Origin: Nageia nagi
Taxonomy: Eukaryota; Pinophyta
DNA length: 64,000 nt
NCBI GenBank assembly: GCA_050084985.1
Contig: JBITNC010000001.1
Coordinates: forward strand, 69,626,001 to 69,690,000
Reading direction: 5' to 3'
The notes below the pieces were generated by a model. The model was given only the letters and a program-made list of their open reading frames with translations. It was not told the origin of the DNA and searched no databases. Positions 43,901-56,083 of this stretch are shown piece after piece; positions within the stretch are counted from its first letter, which is position 1, and every line of letters begins with the position of its first letter. The position numbers and the translations under genes were made by a program.

Positions 43901-44740
43901 GAAGGTGAAGCAGGTTGAGGTCAAGCTACAAACTATCATTACAACAAATAAAGTTTTATCTAATAATAATGAAAAATTATTATTGCTCATAAAGAATTTT
44001 TGAAAATCCTTGGTGGAGAAAGTCAAAGATAGAATGATAACATTATCACACTTGCATCTGTTGAAAGAAGAAATAATACATGTAATTAACGAGTTCCACA
44101 TTCAAACCACTCTCCATAAGCTAGCTTTGGATACACCTAGGATAGTTTTAGAAAGAATGTAGGCCTATTTAAGAGTATTGAATGAAAAGGATATAGCAAT
44201 GATCTCTTCCAAACCAAGAAAGTTGTATCTAAGAAGGATTTGAGGTATTTGTGAACTCAAAAATTTGGTGTTCTACATGCATATTAATAAGCATCAGCTC
44301 ACAATAAAGCTAGGATTCATAAAAAATTCTTTAATTCTTTGATTGAGATGAAGGCTCCCAAATTGTGGGAAGAACAAAATGTATAGGGTAGTGCTACCAG
44401 TTGGGTAGCCAATACCACTCAATTTCTTGACCAATCCTTTTTTAAGAAGCAAATCTCAAACTTACAACAAATAAATGAGTTGGGTCAGTAAGTAGTTACA
44501 AGATTTTTACATGCTAAAAGGCTAAACAATGTTCTGATAGGGTTTAGAGAAGATACAATGAAGATTAAGACATTTCTTATCTTATCACAGATTGATTATA
44601 AAGATCTTAGTGATCTAAATAAAAAGATGTTGCCATTCCTCCTAATAGAGCTAATTCTAGCAGTTGAGACCTCTACCAAGTCTACCTCTAGATAAGCTAC
44701 TGGAAGAGCAAGTAGAGGGTTCCATTCTCTAGTAGTCTAA
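40912..44740 (+). pseudogene. X2 extra sense ORF after integrase, about 1270 codons, broken
   Basis: The ATG at 40912 opens MTTRGSRKGVDIMANSQSSF, then AKIYQLNVDLLTMQEEYLEN and DTWRADPNRILL. Continuing past stops, YYVPYDSFTYPKLLYSLAHI and MFKNPKEGYALE lie in the same frame to about 41400. Frame changes follow (41894-42088, 42885-43115, others). The middle part (42700-43300) is basic then acidic and Q-rich. 43640-44120 is a long coiled coil (KIEKLNKKIDQYKKD, NKNKDLIAKLGK). The last 500 bases read WVANTTQFLDQSF and INELGQ...VVTRFLHAKRL in a shifted frame. No membrane segment and no known enzyme motif, so it is not env-like. It could be a structural or host-interaction protein; I do not recognise the family. 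Confidence 0.55.
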
Positions 44741-44764
44741 GACCCCAAAGAGCTGCTAGAAGAT

Positions 44765-45699
44765 TGTATTATTTTAGAATTACACTCTGAATTAGGGTAA
44801 TTCAAAATTATTCTTTATTCTTTTATTCTTTTGTGTCTAAGAGTTATGTAAATAAGAGTCTCCAGGAGTTTTTTTGTTTCCCTTAGAATGGCCAGGAGTG
44901 ATGTAAATACAAGTCTTTAAGAGTTGTAAATTCTTTTATTCCTTAATTTATTTCTTTTAGAGTGTTAGGAATTGCAAGTACAAGTGTCTAAGAGTTATGT
45001 TTATTCCCATAGAGTGCCTGGGAATTGTTAACACAAGTGTCCGAGAGTTGTATAAATTCAGATCCAAGACATCAAACAAAGCCCATCGATTCTAAGTGAT
45101 GACATCATAATTTTTGATTGAAATTAGTAGGTCCTAAAATAAGTAATGGTGGGTGAAGATTTATGAAGACATTAAATAAAGCCCATCGATTCTAAGTGAT
45201 GATGTCATAGTTTTTGATTGAAATTAGTGGGCCCCAGAATAAGCAATGGTGGGTGAAGATTTATGAAGACATCAAATAGAGCACATCAATTTTGAGAGAT
45301 GATGTCATAATTTTTGATTGAAATTAGAGGGTCCTAGAATAAGCAATGATGGATGAAAATTTATGAAGACATTAAATAGAGCCCATTGATTCTAAGTGAT
45401 GATGTCATAGTTTTTGATTGAAATCAATAGGTCCTGAAATAAGCAATGGTGGGTGAAGATTTATGAAGACATAAAATAGAGCTCACCAATTTTGAGAGAT
45501 GATGTCATAATTTTTTTATTGAAATTAGTAGGTTCTGAAAGAGCTAGATCATTAATAAAGCTCAAATGAAGAAAATAGATCCCATTAAGCAAAGGTAAGA
45601 GTAAAGGAACACCCAGGTCCACTTTATCTTAAATGTTTGACCTCGAGGCCTTGTTAATGTGTCGATACCAACTCATTTCCACATAATAATGGTAGTTTC
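44765..45699 (+). repeat. X3 5' LTR, left part (split by element L)
   Basis: It starts TGTATTATTTTAGAATTACA and follows the X2 LTR closely until GGTAGTTTC at 45699, where L is inserted; it resumes at 53974. It holds five 100 bp units. Confidence 0.88.
45067..45566 (+). repeat. 100 bp tandem repeat in X3 LTR, five copies
   Basis: Units start at 45067, 45167, 45267, 45367 and 45467, exact period 100. Four of the five carry GATGATGTCATA and one GATGACATCATA. Confidence 0.93.
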
Positions 45700-46300
45700 T
45701 ATTAGAAATATAATGTTATTTAAGGTATTGTGTAATTAATATGCTTAGCATATTAATAATCACCTAAATTTGGTTATTAGGTGATAATGAGGTTCATGCA
45801 TGGTGGGTGGAATAGTATTCTCCACCTAACTTAAATAGTATTGTAAGGTGGAATAGTGTCTCCACTAATAATTAAATGTAATTTTAAATTATAACTTAGG
45901 GTTAACTAAACAATTATGGCTAGGTTAGTTAACTACCTAAGGTTAGTTGTGAGTCCTATTAAAGGAGCTCATATTGTGAACATATGTATGGGGATGAAGA
46001 TGAGAAGTGGATAGAATTATAGTTGTTAGTATAGATCTTAGTTAGTATGGTCTTAAGTATGCAAGTTATGCTTCATGCTAAGGAGAGTCACGGTTGAGAT
46101 CCATGAGAGTGTACATTGTTTAAGAGTATAGTGAAAAGGAGACCTAAAGTGGAGTACTCCATGTGATGGAGGAACCACTATACATCTTGTGTTACTATGT
46201 GAGAATGCTTCTTGAGTTCTTAGTTTTAAAATGTGTGATAGCTATATTTAATGGAGGTCCTAAAAATGTTTTTGGGTTATGGAATCCTTCAATTCCATCA
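45700..46300 (+). repeat. L 5' LTR
   Basis: 601 bp, ends ATTCCATCA. Near 46285 it shares GGAATCCTTCAATTCCATCA with the solo LTR at 60732 (opposite strand), so the LTR tips are of one superfamily. Confidence 0.92.
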
Positions 46301-46302
46301 AA

Positions 46303-46314
46303 TGGTATCAGAGC
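46303..46314 (+). promoter_or_regulatory. L primer binding site
   Basis: TGGTATCAGAGC, the exact initiator Met-tRNA complement used by most plant copia elements, two bases after the LTR. Confidence 0.92.
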
Positions 46315-47190
46315 TTGCTTATGGGATCTCCTTAAACTATAACTTGGAAATTTGAGGTAACTCACCTCAAATTAAGGTATATCTATACTTTTATCTTGTT
46401 TCAAATTTCATATGAAACTTAAATATTTAGTTCATTTCAATTACTAATTATGAAGTTGAATTCAGATATTTCTACTAAAATGTTGAATTTTGAGGTTACT
46501 GAGCTCAAATTTAGTGGTAAAATTATTACCTTTATTACATGTTAGTAGTATTTTTTTGCTAAATCTAACATGTGTTATATAGTAAGATTGCAAATCTTAT
46601 GATTTTGAGAATAACATGTTTAAGTTCATGTTTGGATAAGATCTTACATTTTCTATGTTAGTCACATGTTAGTAGAGTTTTATCTAACATTTTTTAAGGT
46701 TAGATTTTTAATATATACAAAAATTGAGCATATCTAATATTTGTTTGCATAGTTAAATCTATTTTTTAGATTTAAAGATTAAAAAAAAACTATTCTAAAA
46801 CTTCTTTTGTAGTTACATACTATGGTTTATACACATTTATATTTTTTTTTCTATTTTACAATTTATTTTTTTAAAAAATAGTACAAACTATTTTTTTGTG
46901 AAATATTTGGTATAAAATAAATCACAAATACAAGTTGTAAAATTTGTAATTTTTTTTTCTCCAATATATTTGCCAAATCATATATTTGGGACATTAAATA
47001 TGATAAAAATGTTCAAATATTGCAATTTTATATGGTGCTAAATACACAAGTTGTTTATTTATTTTCCATTGGTGTTAAATGCATTATTTTTAAAACAAAA
47101 ATCTATTATTCTTGTATTAAAAATCATATTCTATTTTTTTAATACGACTTTATATTAAAAAAGTTTTTTCTATAAATAAAAAATATAAAA
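46315..47190 (+). other. L interior, AT-rich leader
   Basis: Very AT-rich with T-runs. The word AGATCTTAC/ATCTAACATGTT recurs loosely near 46540-46700. No ORF. Confidence 0.55.
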
Positions 47191-48010
47191 AAGGGTGTCC
47201 ACCGTAGTATCCTATCCATCGCTCGCCAACTGACTCCTACATGTAGTGCTTCCCAAGCTAACCCCTACAATAGTGCTCCCTAGCCAAACCCTATGGTGGT
47301 GCTCCACTCCTTTCCCCTCCTCTACATGTGCCAATTGTGGCAACCTTTATCACATTTCTTTCCAACACTAATTTATGAATAGAGGAGGTGCAAGCCCTCC
47401 TACCTGTTATCATCTCTATTTTGTGCATATCATGTAATCTTTTGTGCATACCCTATCAGATATATCACACATCGACAGTACCCTAGGATGCATAGATTCC
47501 ATGTTTAAGGAAAGTATAGCTAATATTTGATCTGCTTTAAGTATGACTTGGTCTTCCTTTTGTAAAAATTACTCAAGCTATCTCATCACATCTAGAAGTA
47601 CTACCTCTAGCTTACCTTGATGAGCTGACATTATTGCAAGATCAGACTGCACCCATTCTCAACCTTGTGGCCTTGTGTTTCCCTTTGCTCATATTCGATG
47701 TCACTCTTGAATGGCCTCCAAACTACAATTGATCTACCGCTCCATATCATGTTTGGCAATAATGGAGGATGGAGTGAAATGGTAGATTATGGGAAGGGGA
47801 TTTGACGGTGAGTCACAGTTGCATTCATTTTCTTTGGCACTTCCCTCACTCAACCTTCAAATCTTTAGTCAAGATTGGACTCTCTATAGCCATTTACCTC
47901 CTCTCAACCCTCTTTGCATAGCCATAAACCATTATGCAACCAATAATTGCCTCTCCTTCACTCGTAAGTACTTCTTTCACATGTGTGAGTATGGTGAATG
48001 AGCACTTGTA
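47191..48010 (+). other. L interior, C-rich segment of unknown origin
   Basis: The segment is clearly richer in C and G than its surroundings. The frame 47789-48001 reads SLALPSLNLQIFSQDWTLYS. Nothing is recognised. It could be a captured host fragment. Confidence 0.4.
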
Positions 48011-51000
48011 CATTGTGTGTACGCATCCAACAAATGATCTCTCTTATCATTATTAAATTCACAAAAGAAGACATTATGTGCTTGGCAAGTTTTTTTTTCT
48101 AGTAGTAGACCCTATGATGGATGATAGCTATATTGTTATTATTACTTAGGTATTAAAATCAATTTTATTTAATGAGTTTCTTTTTCCACACCTACCAATG
48201 TGGGTGGCACTATATTATTTTTGGTGGTAAGTGGTCTATTATTCAGATATGGATTTTTTTTTTAAAGGTGGACTTTAATTAATATCCTGTCATGTCCTTT
48301 TCTTGTTCCTTATCCCACCTGGTCACCTATTTTTTTTACTTTACCTTAAATACTTTTATTCAATTAGATGATACAAGCTAAGCAATTATTTTCTTCATTT
48401 GGCTTGATCAAGTTTAAATTTTTGATATGGTTTATGACACATAAATCTTATATTTTAGTTGATCATTATGTGGACTATTAACCTTATTGAAATGCTTATG
48501 TTGATTACCTTATGGTGCTATTCCTATCCCTTAACATAAGATCGAATCTATTCTAGAAAGCTTGTTTTAACCCTTCTAGAAAAAATTTTAATGCCCATAT
48601 CGTGATGGGGGTGGCATGATAGGGGTGTTGCCCCTTAGCACCCTATACGAGGAGTAAAATTGAATTGTTGGAGGGCATCCAAATGCCTAAGTGATTTTAA
48701 TACATTTAGTCCACCCATTTTTTTAATACATTTATTGCATTACAATATTACAAGCTATTATTCGGCATGCTCAAGTTTAATCTTTCATATTTGAGATTAA
48801 GTATTTTTTTTCAACCTTATTAATGCACTCTTATGGGACCCCCTTAACCGTGCCTTTTTTTTTTAAAATAGTGTGAGGTATGTACACTTCATGTTACTTT
48901 TATTCCACATATGTTGTGCTATGGTGTTTCCACCCCTTTACATTTTACCTTATTTTATTCTACAAGCATAAGGGTTTGTTCACCAGGTAATCTTGCATTA
49001 CTGCACACCTTCACTAGGTGATCGTACTCTTATTTTTTGTATTTTTTTCTTATTTACTTTATTAAAATAAAAAAAATGGGAGGATGCATTAAATATTATA
49101 TTAAAAGTATTAAATCTTATATTAAAAATATGTATACTTAAACATTAAGTATTTTGTGCACTAATCCTTGGTTGATTAATCCTTGCTTGCAAAATTTAGC
49201 ACTAACTATGAATTCCTAGATTACACTTATACAAATAAGCACTATCTATATTGCATTATTATGTTTTATGTGCATCATTATTTAAGATGTCTTTAATTGA
49301 AATTATTGTATTTGAGGCTTTTTTGCTTATCTTGAGAATTTGGCAATTTATCTAATAAACAATTTGGTACAAGATAGAAGCAAAAATAATATTTATTAAT
49401 TCTACAAAGTTCCAATCACATGCCCAAGTGGATAGCCAAACTAAGTAGAATCATTAGCATGATCGAGAGAGTTAGAGTTAGAATTCTCAGGATTTGTGAC
49501 AATCAAACTAGGTATATTAAATAAAGCAGCATGAGTGATCAGGGAGAAATGACACTTGATATCAAAAAATGGGTAGTATACCCATTGATCCCCTTCTTGA
49601 GTTAGTTATGAAACATAAGTGTACTTCCAATGAAGATAGCATTGCCATACTATAAATGCAATGGTATAGGCATGATAGTACTCAAGAGGATGTAGCATGG
49701 TAGGATCAGCATAATGTAAAAAATGGTAGATAAAAGGTGCCCAAGAGCAATAAAAGATGATCTTCATGTCTATTTTGATGATTAAATAAGTGTGATTATG
49801 AGGCACAACTACTCAGCATCCTCCAAATGATGGATAAAGTATATGGCCCATCGAAGGAGAATTTGATGACCCTATATGCGAATTAGGTTTTGTCATAAAG
49901 TAGTTTGCAGTGTAGTGCAAGCATGTTGTATGAATCAACCTTGAATACATTGATAAAGAACTTCTTGGGGAAGATTAGCATGAAGACCTTGAAAAATGGT
50001 CATATCCATGATGAATGACAAGTGAGTCAGATCTCTCTTAGGGTTTCATACATAAGTGAATGTGATGGTGATCAAATAGAATAAAATGAATTTATAGAAT
50101 TACAAACTAACTAGATCATCGATCATAAATGGGAACATGAAAATGGATCAACCATGCAAGCATAATAACCAATGTGATTATGTACTTTATTTATTAAAAT
50201 GCTAAAAAATATTACCACTAACAAGCCCAAGTGGGTCGTGCTTACGACATGATTAATGTTAGTCTAGTGAATGGTCATCAAAATTAGAAGAATTAGCATC
50301 ATCTTCAGATATGCTAGAATCAAATGTGTTCAATCCTAAAAGATATTGATGTGTAAGAGGTGAAAAGTGATAAAAAAAGAAAATTGATGACATAAAATAT
50401 GATGTTCACCTCACTAAGCAATGCAAAAAGGGTACATGGATGACCACTATAGCCTATGCTGACGAACTGCCCATGCAATAGTGAGTGGTTCGAAATACTC
50501 CTATGGATATAAGGAAGGTGGTAAAATGTAGCATATGAATTGCAAAAGATATTAATTGAATGGGGTATAAACTATTATATGCCATATCCAATTAGGCTAA
50601 CTAATCAAATGAAATAATAGGTGAACATAATTATCATGATTGAGATGAAAAATCATGCAAATACCATAATAATCATCTAGGTACAATTGAAGAAATACTA
50701 GTCACTTGCAATAAAACCTCAAAGGTGATCAAAGCATGATTTTCTAAAGCTGCATGAATGTTGTTATGCACTATGTTATCTTGGAGATCACTTAGTAGTG
50801 CATGAAACTAAGAAACATCCATGAAGGATAACTAAAAATAAAAGATTTTAGCTCAAATCATAAATGCAAAGCATTGAATGACAAGTGAGGATCATTTATG
50901 GCTATTTATAATGCAAATGATTTGATATAATCAAACTATAATAATTATGATAACTGGAGATAAGGATTCATTGGAAAATAAATCTATAAAGATAAAATAT

Positions 51001-51850
51001 CTAACCTACCACTCATTTAATTGATTAATATCATACACATCATGTCATGTTAGGATTGCAATAATGATAGTACTATTAAGTGACATGATGACTAAGTAAT
51101 AGTGGTATCACTATGCTATTTTTCTCTCTCATATTGATTATTAAATTGGATAGTTTAATCATGAGTGATAGGTTGATTGTCATGACTCTCACAAAGAATT
51201 TTATCACACATATAGGAAGTCCTTCCCTGAATTCTAACAAAGAAACAAACATATGGGCAAACTTAGAGAATGCCTACCTTTGCCATGAACTAGCTACAAG
51301 AAAGATTGAGATAGAGATAATGGCCCATCATTACGATATGCTACAAAAAAAAATCTATATGCATATAGTATTACCATGAACTCTTGGCTAAGCAAAATAA
51401 ACTACTAGTTGAGAAAAATCTGTGGCAATTAGAAGCAAAAAGGAATGAGATACAAATTAGGCATGATGCAAGCAATAGCCACTATGAAATGTGATGATGA
51501 TAAAAAAAAGTGGAAGAAAAGGGCCTCCTTATATAGGCATGTCCTTCGACACTTTGGTATTCACATTCCAAAGGAAATAGCATCTAAACCTTTTGTGGGT
51601 CCTACAAAAGTTGGACCATAATCTCAATCATAGCAATCAGATGCTCTGGTATAGAATGGAATTTTGTATACAAAACCCACATGTCCTTTATTCATCAAGC
51701 CCCTTTCTAAAGTTGGGTTGGTGAAATATCCCTCTAAGGGAAGTATTGGTTGAATTCTTATTGAATTCTTTATTTGCTATTGTAATATGTATGTAGACTT
51801 TATTGATGACTTATATTCAAAATCCAAGCCTATTTTTTTTGCATTCTTAT
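48011..51850 (+). other. L interior, unassigned
   Basis: No recognisable coding on either strand. Short frames are scattered and unsupported. Confidence 0.5.
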
Positions 51851-51860
51851 TGATTGTTTG

Positions 51861-52210
51861 ACTATAAGTATTGGCTTGGCATCTTTGTGATGACTTATAG
51901 TGCAACCCAAATCTAAGGCCCTTATGTCCAAAAGCAAGTTCTTGATGAAATAACTGCAACTCTGGTTGTCTACATTTTTTTTTCTTCCATTTTGAGAAGT
52001 TGGATCCATTTTTATGGATTGTGTTATAGTGCTAAATCCAAGCATCTTTTGTTGATGGATTTTGTTACATTACTAAATCCATGCATCTTTTGTTGACTAT
52101 AAATATTGGCTTGGCATCCTTTGTGATGACTTATAGTGCAATATAAAATCCAAGTATCTTTTGATGACTATAAGCATTGGCTTGGCATCTCCATGATGAC
52201 TTATAGTGCA
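51861..52210 (+). repeat. Interspersed repeat in L, three copies
   Basis: ACTATAAGTATTGGCTTGGC followed by TGATGACTTATAGTGCA occurs at 51861, 52096 and 52167. Each ends are near-complements (ACTATAAG and CTTATAGT), giving a stem around a 25-30 base loop. Confidence 0.85.
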
Positions 52211-52381
52211 CTAGTGGCCACACTCTTTTCTACTTCCATGATGATGGAAATAGATCCATGATAATGGATTTTTTACATATTGTTGATGAATTTTGAATCA
52301 TTTCGATTGATTCATGCTACTAATTTCATCATTTCCTTCTTAACTAGTAGCATGGTTAATATGAACTTCTAATTATAACAT

Positions 52382-52640
52382 CTTGACTCTCTCTTAGTAA
52401 AGTAAAGTTTATTTGTTTGGCATCTTGACTCACTCTTGGTAAAGTCAAGTTTATTTGTTGGTGCCTCTTGAATCACTCTTGGTAAAGTCAAGATTATTTG
52501 TTATGGCATTTTGACTCACTCTTGGTAAAGTCAAGCTTATTTATTATGCCTTATTGACTCACTTTTAGTAAAGTCAAGTATATTTCTTGTGTGACATCTT
52601 GGCTTACTCTTGGTAAAGTCACATTTCTTTATGGCACCTT
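52382..52640 (+). repeat. 43 bp hairpin minisatellite in L, six copies
   Basis: Units start at about 52382, 52424, 52467, 52510, 52553 and 52598. The common core is CTTGACTCACTCTTGGTAAAGTCAAG. CTTGACT and AGTCAAG are perfect complements over 7 bases, so each unit can fold. The TTGACT word is also a W-box type word and is present on both strands of each unit. Confidence 0.9.
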
Positions 52641-53352
52641 ATGGTTTTATGCATCTTAATGTGGTAATTTAGATGGCATTTTGTGCCTTATGATCTTTGT
52701 TTTGCCTTTACATATTAATGTCAATATTGGTCAAGTTGGCATTTATTCTTGGCGTGATTCATGTCACATTATCGCACATGTATTTGTTTGATGAAGTTGT
52801 CATCAAGGGGAAGAAACTGTCAGGTTGTATTGTGATGACACCCCTCATATAAAAAAAATACAAAATAAAAAATGATAAACAACAAAGACAAATGAAAATA
52901 AAAAAATTAATTTTTTTATTTTTGATGCATATCAATTGGTTGATAGTACACATGTCTTGATATATGCACATATGATATTCTTAGATATCATAGTTGATGA
53001 TTTATGTCATCCTTATTGTTGTGCATTTATGATTTCTTGACATCTTTATATGCTTTAGTGTATAGTATGATTTGATTAATGTTGATATGATGTATAATGC
53101 TTCTAACTGATTTTGTTATAAGCTAATTATAGTTTGCAAGTTTCTTCTAAAAGATTACAAGTTACTTGTGACAACAACTGTGAGACTTCTTGGCTTTTGG
53201 CATTTGGATCTTCAACCTTCTCTCCTTTATATAAAGTCTCAAAAGGTCTCCTATCTCTCAGAATTGTAAAACCTTGTTGGCTATATGTATACTTTGTAGC
53301 ATGAGTAAAACCTCTTTGTAAAATTATTATTTTTCTAATCATTTTCAAAATA

Positions 53353-53366
53353 ACATTAAAATGGAG
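53353..53366 (+). promoter_or_regulatory. L polypurine tract
   Basis: A purine-rich stretch ending AAAATGGAG lies directly before the 3' LTR. It is weaker than that of T1. Confidence 0.55.
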
Positions 53367-53968
53367 TGTTAGAACTATAATATTATTTAGGGAATTATGT
53401 AATTAATATGCTTAGTATATTAATAATCACCTAAATTTGGTTATTAGGTGATAATGAGGTTCATGCATGGTGGGTGGAATAGTATTCTCCACCCAACTTA
53501 AAATAATATTGTTAGGTGGAATAGTGTCTTCACTAACAATTAAATGTAATTTTAAATTGTAATTTAGGGTTAACTAACCAATTATGGTTAGGTTAGTTAA
53601 CTACCTAAGGTTAGTTGTGAGTCCTATAAAAGGAGTTCATATTATGAACATAGGTATGGGGATGAAGATAAGAAGTAGATAGAATTATAGTTGTTAGTAT
53701 AGATCTTAATTAGTATGGTCTTAAGCATGTAAGTTATGCTTCATGCTAAGGAGAGCCATGGTTGAGATCCATAAGAGTGTACATTGTTTGAGAGTATAGT
53801 TAAAATGAGATCTAAAGTGGAGTACTCCATGTGATGGAGGAACCACTATACATCTTGTGTTACTATGTGAGAATGTTTCTTGAGTTCTTAGTTTTAAAAC
53901 ATGTGATAGCTATATTTAATGGAGGTCCTACAAATGTTCTTGGGTTATGGAATCCTTCAATTCCATAA
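53367..53968 (+). repeat. L 3' LTR
   Basis: 602 bp, starts TGTTAGAACTATAATATT, ends TTCCATAA (CA changed to AA). Partner of 45700-46300. Confidence 0.92.
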
Positions 53969-53973
53969 ATTTC

Positions 53974-54908
53974 TTCTTGAATCAAGTTGACATAATATTT
54001 ACCAACCACCATTACTCTAATTACTGACATCTATAGTAAAGATCATAAAGGTTGCAAAGAAGTAAATAGTAGCTGACAGAGCATAGTACCAAATTGTATC
54101 CATCAATTTATAAGCAAATAATTATTTAGATAGCTATAGTGCTATCTTCAATTAGCTCTAGGGTTGAAGAAGGAACATTCAACGACATGTTAGAAGGATT
54201 ATGACTCTATGGATATGGCTATTTAGAAATTACAAATTCTCAAATGGTCATGCTGTGGATACTTATTCAATGTGTAATCTAACATAATTGTAGTATTTAT
54301 GTAAATAACACTATTTTAGTTGTTTCATTCAATGCTAGCAATTATGTATATTAATAAACACAACCACTCAAGAAGGGGGGAAAGCTATATAAATAGTTAA
54401 CTTTTAAAGATCAAAAGGGTTGGACATTCTAGCAAATTTACCCAAATCTATAAGATCTATTCACATGTGATAATACAAATAGATAATGCTTTGCCTTCTT
54501 ACAACAAAGTGGCTATTTATTGCTTTTGTGGATGTTATGTGTGAATTTTTTTCTTCAAATTATGGTTGTGTATTGTGATTACAAAACTCCAAGTGTGAGA
54601 TAGCTTGCTATTCTTGATCTTGGCCATGGATTGCTACCTGTGTTGTAATGCTTGGGTTGTATATTTCTTATTTTACCTCTTTTTATATACTTGTCTCTTA
54701 CCTATAACTCTTTATCCTTTTATTTATTTCTTGTTTCTTTTGAACTTAAATATAAATAAGAATTGATCTATAAATTAGAGATTGAGCAGAATCACAAAGC
54801 ATCTCCACTACATTTTGCTCTTTCAAGGAACCTATCATTGCAAGTGGAGAACACAACTAGACCAAACCATTTGAGGTTATGCTATATTGATCAACAATGA
54901 TAAAACAC
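53974..54908 (+). repeat. X3 5' LTR, right part
   Basis: It resumes with TTCTTGAATCAAGTTGACAT exactly where the X2 LTR has TTCTCGAATCAAGCTGACAT (33374). It ends near 54908 after GGTTATGCTATATTGATCAAC. The TATA box is near 54388. Confidence 0.85.
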
Positions 54909-56083
54909 TTAGGCTTGGTGTTTATTTGCTTTATCTTATTTAGCACCATTGGGAATATTTGCTTCATGCACTATTATCTTCTTGAGTTTTTGCTTGCAAC
55001 CTTGAAATGGGTAATGAACCTCAGACTAATTTGGTTAAAACTAGAGCAAAATCTAGGGAAATACACTTTAATCATCATTCCCATCCACCCTCACCTCATG
55101 CCTCACAAGAATTTTTTGTCCCAACCTCTCCATCTAGACATGCTTTGCACCCACACCTTTAATAGGGTTCCCAACTTTATAGGGATTTGCAAGCAACTTT
55201 TCATAAGAACCCTTTATTTGGTGAGCCTAGTTCCCCACATTGTGTAGAGAATGTGCAAGATGATCCCCTTTTTAAGGGGAAACTTTTTGAGTGATCCTTA
55301 TGTTCAAATCCTTTTTCAACAATTTAAGGCTAAACAACCTCTTCATTCTAGGCCTTCATCACCCCATGCTCCTAACATGGAGAACCAATCTTTTGGGAAT
55401 CCTCCACCTTCCTTGGGAGAATATGTAAGTGTGTCATAACATTCTACTCCTCCTTCCATATCCTACATTGCTACTATAGATTCACCATGCCATGAACCAT
55501 AACCTTCTTACATACTATCTTCTTCCATTGAGACTCAACCAAAAGAACAACCTGATTCTACTTTTACCATATTGAGATAAATGAAAGAAAATAAACTTCC
55601 ATTTCAAGAAGTGTTGTATAGAAGAAATCAATATTATTTGGCTTCTCCATCCATAATTATTACTTCTTTTACTTTTGTTTCAAGGTAAGACCAATAATTA
55701 TCATGAAGCTTACCTCAAGCTGCATTGATTTCTCAATTAGATCCCTTGGTCCAATCATCACCTCCATAATTTAAACTTCCCACTCTAAAACCATGTAGCA
55801 CTCCCCATCATGATGATTAGGGGAATACTAAATTTTTTGAAGAGTGGTATAGGTACCAAAAAGCTAAACAAATTTCACAGATTATGGACACTCATCCAAC
55901 CTCTCAAGGGCAAGGGTTAAACATCAATTCTCAATTATTTAGGATTAAAACTCCCCCTCAAGTTTTTAGCATTGACCACCTTAATGCATATTATAAGTCA
56001 CAATCTATAATGCCTAGCAATATAACAATTCACAATCCTTAATATATCTTCCAATCATATGTGCCACCTAATGCTTCCTAACT
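54909..56083 (+). pseudogene. X3 leader and gag N-terminus, truncated
   Basis: The ATG at 55007 opens MGNEPQTNLVKTRAKSREIH, then FNHHSHPPSPHASQEFF and LQATFHKNPLFGEPSSPH with stops. 55430-56080 in shifted frames is proline-, serine- and glutamine-rich (STPPSISYIATIDSPC, QISQIMDTHPTSQGQGLNIN). This resembles the disordered N-terminal part of a gag and differs from the X2 gag, although the LTRs are of the same family. The sequence stops without a polypurine tract where the X4 LTR begins, so X3 was cut by a later insertion. Confidence 0.5.

Larger units (their letters stand above)
32446..44764 (+). mobile_element. X2: Ty3/gypsy element of the X family, internal region nearly full length
   Basis: Order: LTR (32446-34301), primer site, gag, protease, RNase H of archaeal type, spacer, RT, RNase H, integrase, then a 3.8 kb extra sense ORF up to the next LTR at 44765. 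The RT is of Ty3/gypsy type. The presence of an RNase H before the RT as well as one after it is the unusual point. Many stops and frame changes are present. The LTR at 44765 could be its own 3' LTR or the 5' LTR of a later insertion (X3). Hand count over the first 160 bases of the two LTRs gives about 18 differences, so the pair is older than T1 or L. Confidence 0.85.
45700..53968 (+). mobile_element. L: non-autonomous LTR retrotransposon, 8.27 kb, no coding seen
   Basis: LTRs of 601 bp (45700-46300) and 602 bp (53367-53968); the right one starts TGTTAGAAC, the left TATTAGAAA. The primer site TGGTATCAGAGC is at 46303. The flanks are GTTTC (45695-45699) and ATTTC (53969-53973), a five-base duplication with one change. 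Hand count: about 38 substitutions and one indel between LTRs (about 6 percent), so its age is similar to T1. The 7.07 kb interior shows no gag, integrase or RT on either strand. The Met-tRNA primer site suggests mobilisation by copia proteins. The plus orientation follows the primer site. Confidence 0.88.

Noticed and set aside
40912-44740. Envelope-like gene after the X2 integrase
   Set aside because: The protein is charged, coiled-coil-rich and has no membrane segment.
47789-48001. 70-codon ORF in L as gag
   Set aside because: No gag motif, and it does not extend in any frame.
52382-52640. Regular 43 bp spacing looked like a CRISPR array
   Set aside because: The whole unit is repeated, so there are no unique spacers. 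It lies inside a plant LTR element and no cas gene is present.
44765-54908. The X3 LTR as one 10 kb LTR
   Set aside because: It is interrupted by L. The two parts together match the 1.86 kb X2 LTR, and L has its own LTRs and target duplication.
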